The notes beneath the pieces were generated by a model. It saw nothing but the letters and a program-made list of their open reading frames with translations, ran no database searches and was not told the origin of the DNA. Shown here piece after piece: positions 7,969 to 14,632 of a stretch of DNA of 39,513 nt (position 1 is its first letter; every line of letters starts with the position of its first letter). The stretch lies in NCBI GenBank assembly GCA_006226775.1, contig SBGD01000032.1, positions 1 to 39,513 of the forward strand. Direction: 5' to 3'. Origin of the DNA: Paracoccaceae bacterium (GTDB taxonomy: Bacteria; Pseudomonadota; Alphaproteobacteria; Rhodobacterales; Rhodobacteraceae). A program made the position numbers and the translations under genes.

Positions 7969-9689
7969 CGCACGCCACCGGGGCTGGGCCGCTTGAGTTG
8001 CGCGGCGTTCTTGACCGTCTTCTGCAGCACCTCGTCGCGCGGGCCAAAGGCCACCCGCGCGCCCTGGTCGAGCACCAGGAGCGTGTCGCATTCCTGGATC
8101 GCCGCCGGGCGATGCGCCATGATCAGCACCGCGCCGCCGCGGTCCTTGACCGTGCGGATGGCGGCGTTAAGCGCCGCGCTGCCCTCGTTGTCGAGGTTGG
8201 AATTGGGCTCGTCCAGCACCAGCAGCACCGGGTCGCCGTAAAGCGCGCGGGCCAGCCCGATGCGCTGCATCTGCCCGCCCGACAGCTTGCTGCCATGGCC
8301 GTTGATCTGGGTGTCATAGCCATCGGGCAGCTTCAGGATCATCTCGTGCGCCGCGGCCATCTGCGCCGCCTTGACCACGTTGCCTGCGTCGGGGCTGGCC
8401 TCGAGCCGGGCGATGTTCTCGGCGATGGTGCCGTCGAACAATTCGACCTTCTGCGGCAGGTAGCCGATGTATTGCCCCAGCCTTTCCGGATCGTATTGAT
8501 CCAGCGTCGCCCCGTCGAGGCGAATGCGCCCCGAGGCCGGCGGCCAGAGCCCGGTGATCGCGCGCGCCAGCGTCGACTTGCCGGCGCCCGAGGGGCCGAT
8601 CACGCCCAGCGCCTGGCCCGGCGTGACGTCGAAACTGATCATGCGCAGCGCCGCCTGGCGTTCCTGCGGCGGGATGATGGTCAGTTGCTGCACCTCGAGC
8701 CGCGCCTTGGGGCGGGGCAGCTCCATGCGCGCCACCTCGGGCGGGGTATTGCCCAGCAGATCGGCCAGCGAATGCCAGCCCTGGCGCGCCCGCTGCGCCA
8801 CGCCCCATTGGCCGATCAGCACCTCGATCGGCGCCAGCGCCCGGCCCAGCAGGATCGACCCGGCGATCATCGCCCCGGGCGAGAGGTTGTCCTGCAACAC
8901 CAGGTAAGCGCCCAGCCCCAGCATCGCCGATTGCAGCAAAAGCCGCGCCGAGCGGGTCAGCGAGGTGAAGCCGCCGCTGACATCGGAGCTGCGGATCTGG
9001 CCGTCGAGCGCCGCGACCCGCGCGGTTTTCCACCGCGCCAGCGCCGCCTTCTGCATCCCCATGGCCTGCACCATCTCGGATTCGGCGCGCAGCCGGGTGG
9101 CCACGGTCTCGGCCTTGTGGGCGGCGCGGCCATATTCCAGCACCGGCGCCTTCTGCATGTGCTGCGAGATCAGCGCAATCGCCACAAGGAAGGCCCCGCC
9201 GCAAAGCGCCAGCGCGCCCAGCCAGGGGTGGAAGATCGCGATTCCGGCCAGAAACAGCGGCGTCCAGGGCAGGTCGAAGAAGGCGATCATCACCGGCGAG
9301 GTCAGAAACCGCTGCACGAATTCCAGATCGCGCAGCCCGGTCGCCGCGGCCTCGTCCGAGCGGGTGGAGGAGCGGCGAATCGCGGCATTGAACACCCGGT
9401 CGTCCAGCCGGTCCTGGAACCGCGCGCCGACCCGCGCCATGATCCGGCTGCGCACCAGGTCGAGCAGGCCCATCATGCCGTAGAGAAAGAACACCAGCAC
9501 CGAAAGCGCCACCAGCGTCGCCTCGGAGCGCGACGACAGCACCCGGTCATAGACCTGCAGCATGTAGAGCGGCCCGGTCAGCATCAGCAGGTTGGTGAAG
9601 AAACTGAACAGGCCCACCGCCCAGTAAAGCCCGCGGCTTTCGCGGCGGATGCCGCGCAATTCCTGCAGGCCACGGTCCTTAGCGTCCAT
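7965..9689 (-). CDS. Type I secretion system permease/ATPase (PrtD/AprD type)
   Basis: A half-transporter that exports a protein substrate in one step from cytoplasm to exterior with HlyD and TolC. The 574-residue product has an N-terminal membrane domain (about 20-300, starting with a LLMLTGPLYMLQVYDRVL signature typical of the PrtD class) and a C-terminal ATPase. Walker A is GPSGAGKST (365-373), the Q-loop is LPQK (411-414), the ABC signature LSGGQ (469-473), Walker B LLVLDEP (489-495) and the H-loop histidine 526. There is no C39-like N-terminal extension, which agrees with substrates bearing uncleaved C-terminal signals. The ATG at 9689 has only a weak ribosome site. A 17-bp tandem array begins 34 bp upstream. 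Confidence 0.95.
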   Translation of the reverse strand: MDAKDRGLQELRGIRRESRGLYWAVGLFSFFTNLLMLTGPLYMLQVYDRVLSSRSEATLVALSVLVFFLYGMMGLLDLVRSRIMARVGARFQDRLDDRVFNAAIRRSSTRSDEAAATGLRDLEFVQRFLTSPVMIAFFDLPWTPLFLAGIAIFHPWLGALALCGGAFLVAIALISQHMQKAPVLEYGRAAHKAETVATRLRAESEMVQAMGMQKAALARWKTARVAALDGQIRSSDVSGGFTSLTRSARLLLQSAMLGLGAYLVLQDNLSPGAMIAGSILLGRALAPIEVLIGQWGVAQRARQGWHSLADLLGNTPPEVARMELPRPKARLEVQQLTIIPPQERQAALRMISFDVTPGQALGVIGPSGAGKSTLARAITGLWPPASGRIRLDGATLDQYDPERLGQYIGYLPQKVELFDGTIAENIARLEASPDAGNVVKAAQMAAAHEMILKLPDGYDTQINGHGSKLSGGQMQRIGLARALYGDPVLLVLDEPNSNLDNEGSAALNAAIRTVKDRGGAVLIMAHRPAAIQECDTLLVLDQGARVAFGPRDEVLQKTVKNAAQLKRPSPGGVR

Positions 9690-9722
9690 TCACGGAGTCC
9701 TGTCTCATGCCCGGTTCTCATG

Positions 9723-9840
9723 CCCGATCGCGGCTCTGGCCCGATCGTCGTTCCTGTCCGATCCTCGTCCGGCCCCATCGTCGTCTTGGCCCGATCGTCG
9801 TCTTGGCCCGATCGTCGTCTTGGCCCGATCGTCGTCTTGG
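9723..9840. repeat. Seven-copy 17-bp tandem repeat upstream of the type I secretion genes
   Basis: Direct repeats of about 17 bases run head to tail. The last four copies (9773, 9790, 9807, 9824) are essentially identical, with unit CCCGATCGTCGTCTTGG and one change in the first of the four. Three diverged copies precede them at 9723, 9740 and 9757 (the last 16 bases). Each unit carries a CGATC core, and most carry the palindrome CGATCG. The period is not a multiple of three and no convincing gene covers it, so a non-coding role is likelier. It lies between the divergent ABC transporter and mlaA, as would an operator array, but it could simply be slippage. Confidence 0.85.
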
Positions 9841-9981
9841 CCCGGCGGGGCGCAGAGGCGACCGGATCGACGACTCATGTGTCGCCAATGGGTCACATCG
9901 GCGTGTATCGCGCAAGCGGCCCATGTGCTTCGTCGCCAATTTGACTACATATGTTTTATTGCCAACCGTTTGAGATTGCCA

Positions 9982-10791
9982 GTGCCGCAAGAAAGCCATT
10001 TGCCGAAACGGCGTCCTGCGCTGGGCCGGGCGCTGCTGGGCGCCTCGCTCGTGCTGCTGACGGCCTGCACCCTGCCCGGCCCCGACGCGGCAAGCCGCGA
10101 TGGCATCTTCGACCCCTACGAGGCGCAGAACCGCAAGGTCCACGAGGGCTCAAAGCGGTTCGACCGCAAGGTCCTGCGCCCGGTGGCGTTGGCCTATGCC
10201 GAGACCGTGCCGGAACCGGCGCAGATCCTGGTCGGCAATTTCGCCGACAACCTTTCGGTGCCCGGCGCGGTGGTCAACCAGGTGCTGCAATTCGACCTCG
10301 AGGGCGCGCTGCGCAACACCATCCGCTTCGGGCTGAATTCGACCCTGGGCTTCGGCGGCATCTTCGACGTCGCCGCCGATTTCGGCATCGAGGAAGACGA
10401 CAGCGATTTCGGCGAGACCCTGGCGGTCTGGGGCGTGCCCGAGGGCGCCTACCTGGAACTGCCCGTGCTGGGGCCCTCGACCGAGCGCGATGCCATCGGC
10501 GTGGCGGTGGACCTGGTGCTCGATCCGCTCAACGGAATCGCGCGGCCGGAGCGTCATTACCTCAAGGCCGCGCGGATCGCCGCCCGGGCCGGCAAGCGCG
10601 GGCGCTTTGCGGCCAATGTCGATTCGATCCTGTATGACAGCGCCGACAGCTATGCCCAGGCCCGGCTGCTTTACCTGCAGAAGCGGCGGTTCGAGCTGGA
10701 TCAGGCCGCGGCGGGGGGCGAGGTCGATCCCTATGCAGAGTTGTACGGCGACGAGACGGACCCATATTCATTGCTTTACGGAGTCGAGTGA
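9982..10791 (+). CDS. mlaA: MlaA (VacJ) family phospholipid-binding lipoprotein
   Basis: The outer-membrane component of the Mla system, which removes misplaced phospholipid from the outer leaflet. The start is uncertain: I prefer GTG at 9982 behind TGAGA, giving 269 residues; TTG at 10000 is also possible. Either choice leaves a lipoprotein signal with a KRR n-region, a hydrophobic stretch and lipobox LTAC (Cys29 by this start). The AT-rich patch at 9935-9965 looks like a promoter region, arguing against the in-frame ATG at 9877. Family signatures are DGIFDPYEAQNR, NTIRFGLNSTLGFGG and GAYLELPVLGPSTERD. The C-terminal tail repeats DPYAELYG/DPYSLLYG. mlaC follows after one base; mlaFED are not in the window. 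Confidence 0.92.
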   Translation: MPQESHLPKRRPALGRALLGASLVLLTACTLPGPDAASRDGIFDPYEAQNRKVHEGSKRFDRKVLRPVALAYAETVPEPAQILVGNFADNLSVPGAVVNQVLQFDLEGALRNTIRFGLNSTLGFGGIFDVAADFGIEEDDSDFGETLAVWGVPEGAYLELPVLGPSTERDAIGVAVDLVLDPLNGIARPERHYLKAARIAARAGKRGRFAANVDSILYDSADSYAQARLLYLQKRRFELDQAAAGGEVDPYAELYGDETDPYSLLYGVE

Positions 10792-10792
10792 C

Positions 10793-11386
10793 ATGCAGCG
10801 CAGACATTTTCTTGGCGCGGTCGCGGCGCTGGCCGCCACCGGGTTCGCCGCCCGCCCCGCCCTTGCGCTGACCAACGCCCGGGCGAAAGCGCTGGTCGAC
10901 GGGCTGGTTGGCGAGATCAACCGGGTGATTTCCTCGGGCAAGCCGGAAACCGCGATGTTCGCCGATTTCGAGCGGATCTTCACCCGCTACGGCGATGTGC
11001 CGACGATTGCCGCCTATGCGCTTGGCGTCGATGGCCGCCGCGCCAGCGCGGCGCAGAAACGCGCCTTCCAGAGTGCTTTCACCGGGTATATCTCGCGCAA
11101 GTACGGCCGGAAGTTCCGCGATTTCATCGGCGGCCGGATCGAGGTGAACTCGGTCCGCCAGGTCAAGAGCTTCTACGAGGTGCAATGCACCGCGCATCTG
11201 CGCGGCGAGGCGCCCTTTGCGCTGGATTTCATGGTCTCGGACCGCAGCGGCAAGGACCTGTTCTTCAACATGAAGATCGAGGGGGTGAACCTGCTTCTGA
11301 CCGAGCGCACCGAGATCGGCGCCATGCTCGACCGCCGCCGCGGCGACATAGACGCGATGATCGCGGACCTGAAGCGGGCGGGGTAG
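10793..11386 (+). CDS. mlaC: MlaC family phospholipid-binding periplasmic protein
   Basis: A periplasmic lipid carrier that shuttles phospholipid between MlaA and the inner-membrane MlaFEDB transporter. The 197-residue product is of usual length and has a signal peptide of about 25 residues. This begins QRRHFLG, a twin-arginine-like motif, and ends at ALA. The mature part matches the MlaC/Ttg2D family (FERIFTRYGDVPTIAAYALG, then QRAFQSAFTGYISRKYGRKF-like helices and a basic RQVKSFYEVQC segment). The ATG at 10793 follows GGAGTCGAG and lies one base after the mlaA stop, so the two genes form an operon. Tat export is inference from the motif only. Confidence 0.92.
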   Translation: MQRRHFLGAVAALAATGFAARPALALTNARAKALVDGLVGEINRVISSGKPETAMFADFERIFTRYGDVPTIAAYALGVDGRRASAAQKRAFQSAFTGYISRKYGRKFRDFIGGRIEVNSVRQVKSFYEVQCTAHLRGEAPFALDFMVSDRSGKDLFFNMKIEGVNLLLTERTEIGAMLDRRRGDIDAMIADLKRAG

Positions 11387-11442
11387 CGCGGGGGTCTTGC
11401 GGGGATCGCCGGTCACGCAGCGACGTTCGAGCAAAGCACCAA

Positions 11443-11533
11443 GCGCGTGAACAGCGGCAAAGCCGCCGCGCGTCACGCCGAAGGCATGCCTCTGGCATGA
11501 CGGGCCGTCCCACGGCACGGCGATGCGCGGCTC
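11443..11533 (-). repeat. Dispersed intergenic repeat, copy A (internally deleted, reversed)
   Basis: On the reverse strand this block matches the repeat at 27461-27648: GAGCCGCGCATCG joins directly to CCGTGCCGTGGGACGGCCCG, followed by a CATGCC-rich part and GCGCGGCGGCTTTGCCGCTG then TTCACGCG. Compared with copies B and C the middle (about 90 bases) is missing; the junction falls at a shared ATCG, suggesting deletion between short direct repeats. It fills much of the gap between mlaC and smpB (11387-11642), which otherwise shows no gene. Confidence 0.75.
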
Positions 11534-11642
11534 GCACGATTCTCAACCGATCGGCGGCGCAGGACGACTCAGCCAGCCGAACCACAATCGATCCACTGCC
11601 CACTTGATGGACAGCCCCGCCTGCCCGATATAGGGAAGTCCA

Positions 11643-12119
11643 ATGGCCAAGAAGAAACAGACAGATCCCAACTACAAGGTGCTCTCGGAAAACCGCAGGG
11701 CGCGCTACGATTATGCCATCGAGGATGACATCGAATGCGGCATCATCCTCACCGGGTCCGAGGTGAAGTCCCTGCGCGAAACCTCGGCCAATATCGCCGA
11801 GAGCTATGCGGCGGTGGAGGATGGCGAATTGTGGTTGGTGAACTCCTACATCGCGCCCTACAACCGCGCGATGTTTCCCCATGAGGAACGCCGCCGCCGC
11901 AAGCTTCTGGTCAGCCGCAAGGAATTGTCGCGGCTGTGGAACGAGACCCAGCGCAAGGGGATGACGCTGGTGCCGCTGGTGCTCTATTTCAACCACCGGG
12001 GCCTGGCCAAGGTCAAGATCGGCATCGCCAAGGGCAAGAAGAACGTCGACAAGCGCCAGACCGAGGCCAAGCGCGACTGGAACCGTCAGAAGGCGCGCCT
12101 GCTCCGGCAGAACAGCTGA
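11643..12119 (+). CDS. smpB: SsrA-binding protein SmpB
   Basis: SmpB binds tmRNA and brings it to stalled ribosomes for trans-translation. The 158-residue product has the standard length and runs [29 protein letters not shown] (about 17-45), then SYIAPYN, a basic [11 protein letters not shown] segment and a [24 protein letters not shown] tail. That tail folds as the C-terminal helix in the mRNA channel. The ATG at 11643 is preceded by ATAGGGAAG. It stands alone between the repeat-filled gap after mlaC and sseA. The tmRNA gene is not visible in this window. Confidence 0.98.
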   Translation: MAKKKQTDPNYKVLSENRRARYDYAIEDDIECGIILTGSEVKSLRETSANIAESYAAVEDGELWLVNSYIAPYNRAMFPHEERRRRKLLVSRKELSRLWNETQRKGMTLVPLVLYFNHRGLAKVKIGIAKGKKNVDKRQTEAKRDWNRQKARLLRQNS

Positions 12120-12200
12120 GCCGCGCGGCTTCGCGCCGGCCTCCACTTGTTTCCGCCGTTGGCCTTGGATAGGAAGAACCAGTGGTACAAGGGGGCATTC

Positions 12201-13058
12201 ATGGCTGAGGACGATCCCAGGACGCTGGTCTCGACCGCCTGGCTGGCGCGGCATCTCAAGGATCCGGATCTGCGCATCCTGGACGGCAGTTGGCACATGC
12301 CCGATACCGGCCGCGATCCGCGCGCCGAATACGAGGCCGAGCATATCCCCGGCGCCCGCTTTTTCGACATCGACGACGTCTCGGACGCACGTTCGGACCT
12401 GCCGCACATGGTGCCGCCGGTCGAGAAGTTCATGTCGCGCATGCGTGCGCTGGGCGTCGGCGACGGCCACCAGGTGGTGGTCTATGACACCCAGGGGCTG
12501 TTTTCCGCCGCAAGGGTCTGGTGGCTGTTCCGCCTGATGGGCCAGGAGAACATCGCCGTGCTCGACGGCGGTCTGGCCAAGTGGAAAGCCGAGGGCCGCG
12601 AGACCGAGGACATGGCGCCGATCATCCGCGACCGCCACATGACCGTGCGGGTGCAGAATGCGCTGGTGCGCGACGTGACCCAGGTCTCGGCGGCGGCGAA
12701 ACTGAAGACCCATGCGATTGTCGACGCCCGCTCGGCGCCGCGCTTTCGCGGCGAGGCGCCCGAGCCGCGCGAGGGCCTGCGGTCGGGCCATATCCCCGGA
12801 TCGCGCAACGTGCCCTATGCCAGCCTGCTGAACGCCGACGGCACCCTGAAATCGCCGCCGGAGACACGGGCGATCTTCGAGGCCGCCGGGGTCGACCTGT
12901 CGAAACCTGTCATCACCTCCTGCGGCTCCGGCGTGACCGCGGCAATCCTGTCGCTGGCGCTGGAACGCATGGGGAAAACCGATCATTCGCTTTATGACGG
13001 CTCCTGGGCCGAGTGGGGACAGTTCCCCACCGTACCCGTTGCCACCGGAGAGGCCTGA
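12201..13058 (+). CDS. sseA: 3-mercaptopyruvate sulfurtransferase (tandem rhodanese)
   Basis: Transfers sulfur from 3-mercaptopyruvate to a thiophilic acceptor, giving pyruvate. The 285-residue protein has two rhodanese domains (about 8-135 and 160-280). The catalytic loop CGSGVT (241-246, Cys241) is the mercaptopyruvate type rather than the CRKGVT type of thiosulfate sulfurtransferases. Other signatures are DARSAPRFRGEAPEPREGLRSGHIPGSRNVPY-type substrate loop residues (arginines 182 and 190). I chose ATG 12201 (MAEDDP) behind AAGGGGG rather than the longer frame from 12147. The aminotransferase starts 4 bp after its stop; together they could handle cysteine-derived keto acids, which is inference. 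Confidence 0.94.
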   Translation: MAEDDPRTLVSTAWLARHLKDPDLRILDGSWHMPDTGRDPRAEYEAEHIPGARFFDIDDVSDARSDLPHMVPPVEKFMSRMRALGVGDGHQVVVYDTQGLFSAARVWWLFRLMGQENIAVLDGGLAKWKAEGRETEDMAPIIRDRHMTVRVQNALVRDVTQVSAAAKLKTHAIVDARSAPRFRGEAPEPREGLRSGHIPGSRNVPYASLLNADGTLKSPPETRAIFEAAGVDLSKPVITSCGSGVTAAILSLALERMGKTDHSLYDGSWAEWGQFPTVPVATGEA

Positions 13059-13062
13059 CGCC

Positions 13063-14247
13063 ATGCTTTCACACCTGCAAGACCAACCCGCCGACAAGAT
13101 CCTCGGCCTGATGAAAATGTACCGCGACGATCCGCGGCCGCAGAAGATCGACCTGGGCGTCGGCGTCTACAAGGACGCCGAGGGCAAGACGCCGATCTTC
13201 CGCGCGATCAAGGCGGCGGAAAAGAAGCTCTGGGAGACCGAGGAAACCAAGGCCTATGTCGGGCTGATCGGCGATCCGGCCTATCGCGACGCGCTGGCCA
13301 AGCTGATCCTGGGCGATGCGGTGGACCCCGAGTGCATTGCCGGCGCGGCAACGCCCGGCGGCACCGGCGCGGTGCGCAACTGTTTCGAGCTGGCGCGGAT
13401 GGCCGACCCGGACGTGCGCGTCTGGGTCTCGGATCCGACCTGGCCCAACCACCTGTCGATCCTGAAGTTCATGGGGCTGCCGACGCTCTCCTACCGCTAT
13501 TTCGACAGCGAGACGCGGGCGGTGGATTTCGATGCCATGATCGCCGACCTGTCGGAGGCGAAATCGGGCGACCTGGTGCTGCTGCATGGCTGCTGCCACA
13601 ACCCGACCGGCGCCAACCTGAACCTGGCGCAATGGCAACAGGTCATCGACGTGCTGCTCAAGACCGGCGCGACGCCGATGGTCGACATCGCCTACCAGGG
13701 CTTCGGCGACGGGCTGGACGAGGATGCCGCGGGCATCCGTCTGGTGGCGCGCTCGGTGCCGGAACTGCTGGTGGCGGCGTCGTGTTCGAAGAACTTCGGC
13801 ATCTACCGCGAGCGGGCGGGCCTGGCCATGGCGATCAGCCAGGACGCGGCGCGGCGCGACATCCACGAGGGCGCGCTGGCGCATCTCAACCGGCAGAACT
13901 TTTCCTTCCCGCCGGACCATGGCACGCGGCTGGTGACCATGGTGCTGGGCGACGACGACCTGCGCGCCGACTGGATGGCCGAGCTCGAGGATATCCGGCT
14001 GGGCATGCTGCGCCTGCGCGAAGACCTGGCAAGTGCCCTGCGCGAGGCCAGCGGCTCGGACCGCTTCGGCTTCATTGCCGATCACCGCGGCATGTTCTCG
14101 CGCCTCGGCACCACGCCCGACCTGGTCGAGCGGCTGCGCGAGGAACATGCGATCTACATGGTGGGTGACAGCCGGATGAACATCGCCGGGCTGAACAAGC
14201 ATACCGTGCCGATCCTCGCCAAGGCGATTGTCGAGGCCGGGATCTGA
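13063..14247 (+). CDS. Aromatic/aspartate aminotransferase (PLP, class I)
   Basis: A PLP enzyme of the AspC/TyrB subgroup that exchanges amino groups between aspartate or aromatic amino acids and 2-oxoglutarate. The 394-residue length is standard. Recognisable parts are the N-terminal IDLGVGVYKDAEGKTPIF (29-46), HGCCHNPTGAN (175-185), VDIAYQGF (207-214) and the PLP-lysine motif SCSKNFGIYRERAG (Lys243). A late DSRMNIAGLN holds the carboxylate-binding arginine. The sequence favours TyrB-like aromatic specificity, but motif reading alone cannot settle aspartate versus tyrosine. ATG 13063 lies in a short gap after sseA, so the two are probably cotranscribed. A strong hairpin follows. Confidence 0.93.
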   Translation: MLSHLQDQPADKILGLMKMYRDDPRPQKIDLGVGVYKDAEGKTPIFRAIKAAEKKLWETEETKAYVGLIGDPAYRDALAKLILGDAVDPECIAGAATPGGTGAVRNCFELARMADPDVRVWVSDPTWPNHLSILKFMGLPTLSYRYFDSETRAVDFDAMIADLSEAKSGDLVLLHGCCHNPTGANLNLAQWQQVIDVLLKTGATPMVDIAYQGFGDGLDEDAAGIRLVARSVPELLVAASCSKNFGIYRERAGLAMAISQDAARRDIHEGALAHLNRQNFSFPPDHGTRLVTMVLGDDDLRADWMAELEDIRLGMLRLREDLASALREASGSDRFGFIADHRGMFSRLGTTPDLVERLREEHAIYMVGDSRMNIAGLNKHTVPILAKAIVEAGI

Positions 14248-14261
14248 GGCGCCGCTGAATG

Positions 14262-14287
14262 ACGGGCCGTCCTGCGGGACGGCCCGT
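14262..14287. terminator. Hairpin between convergent aminotransferase and small membrane gene
   Basis: A perfect 11-bp stem (ACGGGCCGTCC with GGACGGCCCGT) closes a TGCG loop, followed by TTTCGTCATTT. It lies 14 bases after the aminotransferase stop and ends four bases before the stop of the opposing small gene, so it may end both transcripts. The short T run makes it a moderate intrinsic terminator. Confidence 0.65.
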
Positions 14288-14291
14288 TTCG

Positions 14292-14501
14292 TCATTTCGT
14301 GGGATGCCATGAGCCGTCGTCACGACGCACCTTCTTGGTGTTCCAGATGCCTGCGGGCACACCGATCACGGTGCCGATGACGGCGGCCAGCGCGAAAGCC
14401 TCCCAAGCGTACCAGCCGTACACGAAGAACGCGACCAGCGCCGCCCCGGCAACGCAGAACGCCCACAGGGGGATGAAGAGCAACCTCCAGCCATATTTCA
14501 T
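14292..14501 (-). CDS. Small two-helix membrane protein of unknown function
   Basis: A 69-residue protein beginning at ATG 14501 behind a very good ribosome site (AAGGAGGGATCGC). It has two hydrophobic helices, about residues 5-30 (WRLLFIPLWAFCVAGAALVAF) and 34-52, followed by a charged tail (TKKVRRDDGSWHPTK). I do not recognise a family. It lies on its own, convergent to the aminotransferase and 131 bp downstream of the PBP1 gene on the same strand. The strong ribosome site and clear topology make it a likely real gene. Confidence 0.75.
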   Translation of the reverse strand: MKYGWRLLFIPLWAFCVAGAALVAFFVYGWYAWEAFALAAVIGTVIGVPAGIWNTKKVRRDDGSWHPTK

Positions 14502-14632
14502 GCGATCCCTCCTTTCGTTGATGAAGCTCAACGCAAGGGAGCCGGCGATGTTCCCGCCTCCGGGCCGCTCGTCCAGCCCTCGCGGGCAGTCCTCGCGAAG
14601 AGGGCCCGCAAGGGACCGATGAGCGGCCGCGG

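Noticed and set aside
9723-9840. CRISPR-like array
   Set aside because: The 17-bp units are directly abutting with no unique spacers, and no cas genes are present.
7998-9944. Long forward open frame of about 648 codons
   Set aside because: Antisense shadow of the ABC transporter with no recognisable domain, running into the 17-bp repeats.
9877-9981. ATG 9877 as the mlaA start
   Set aside because: It would place about 35 residues, including FDYICFIANRLR, ahead of an otherwise complete lipoprotein signal and would run through the AT-rich patch that looks like a promoter region.
14564-14620. Imperfect GC-rich inverted repeat downstream of the PBP1 gene as a terminator
   Set aside because: The arms pair imperfectly around a long loop and no T run follows, so I could not support it as a terminator.
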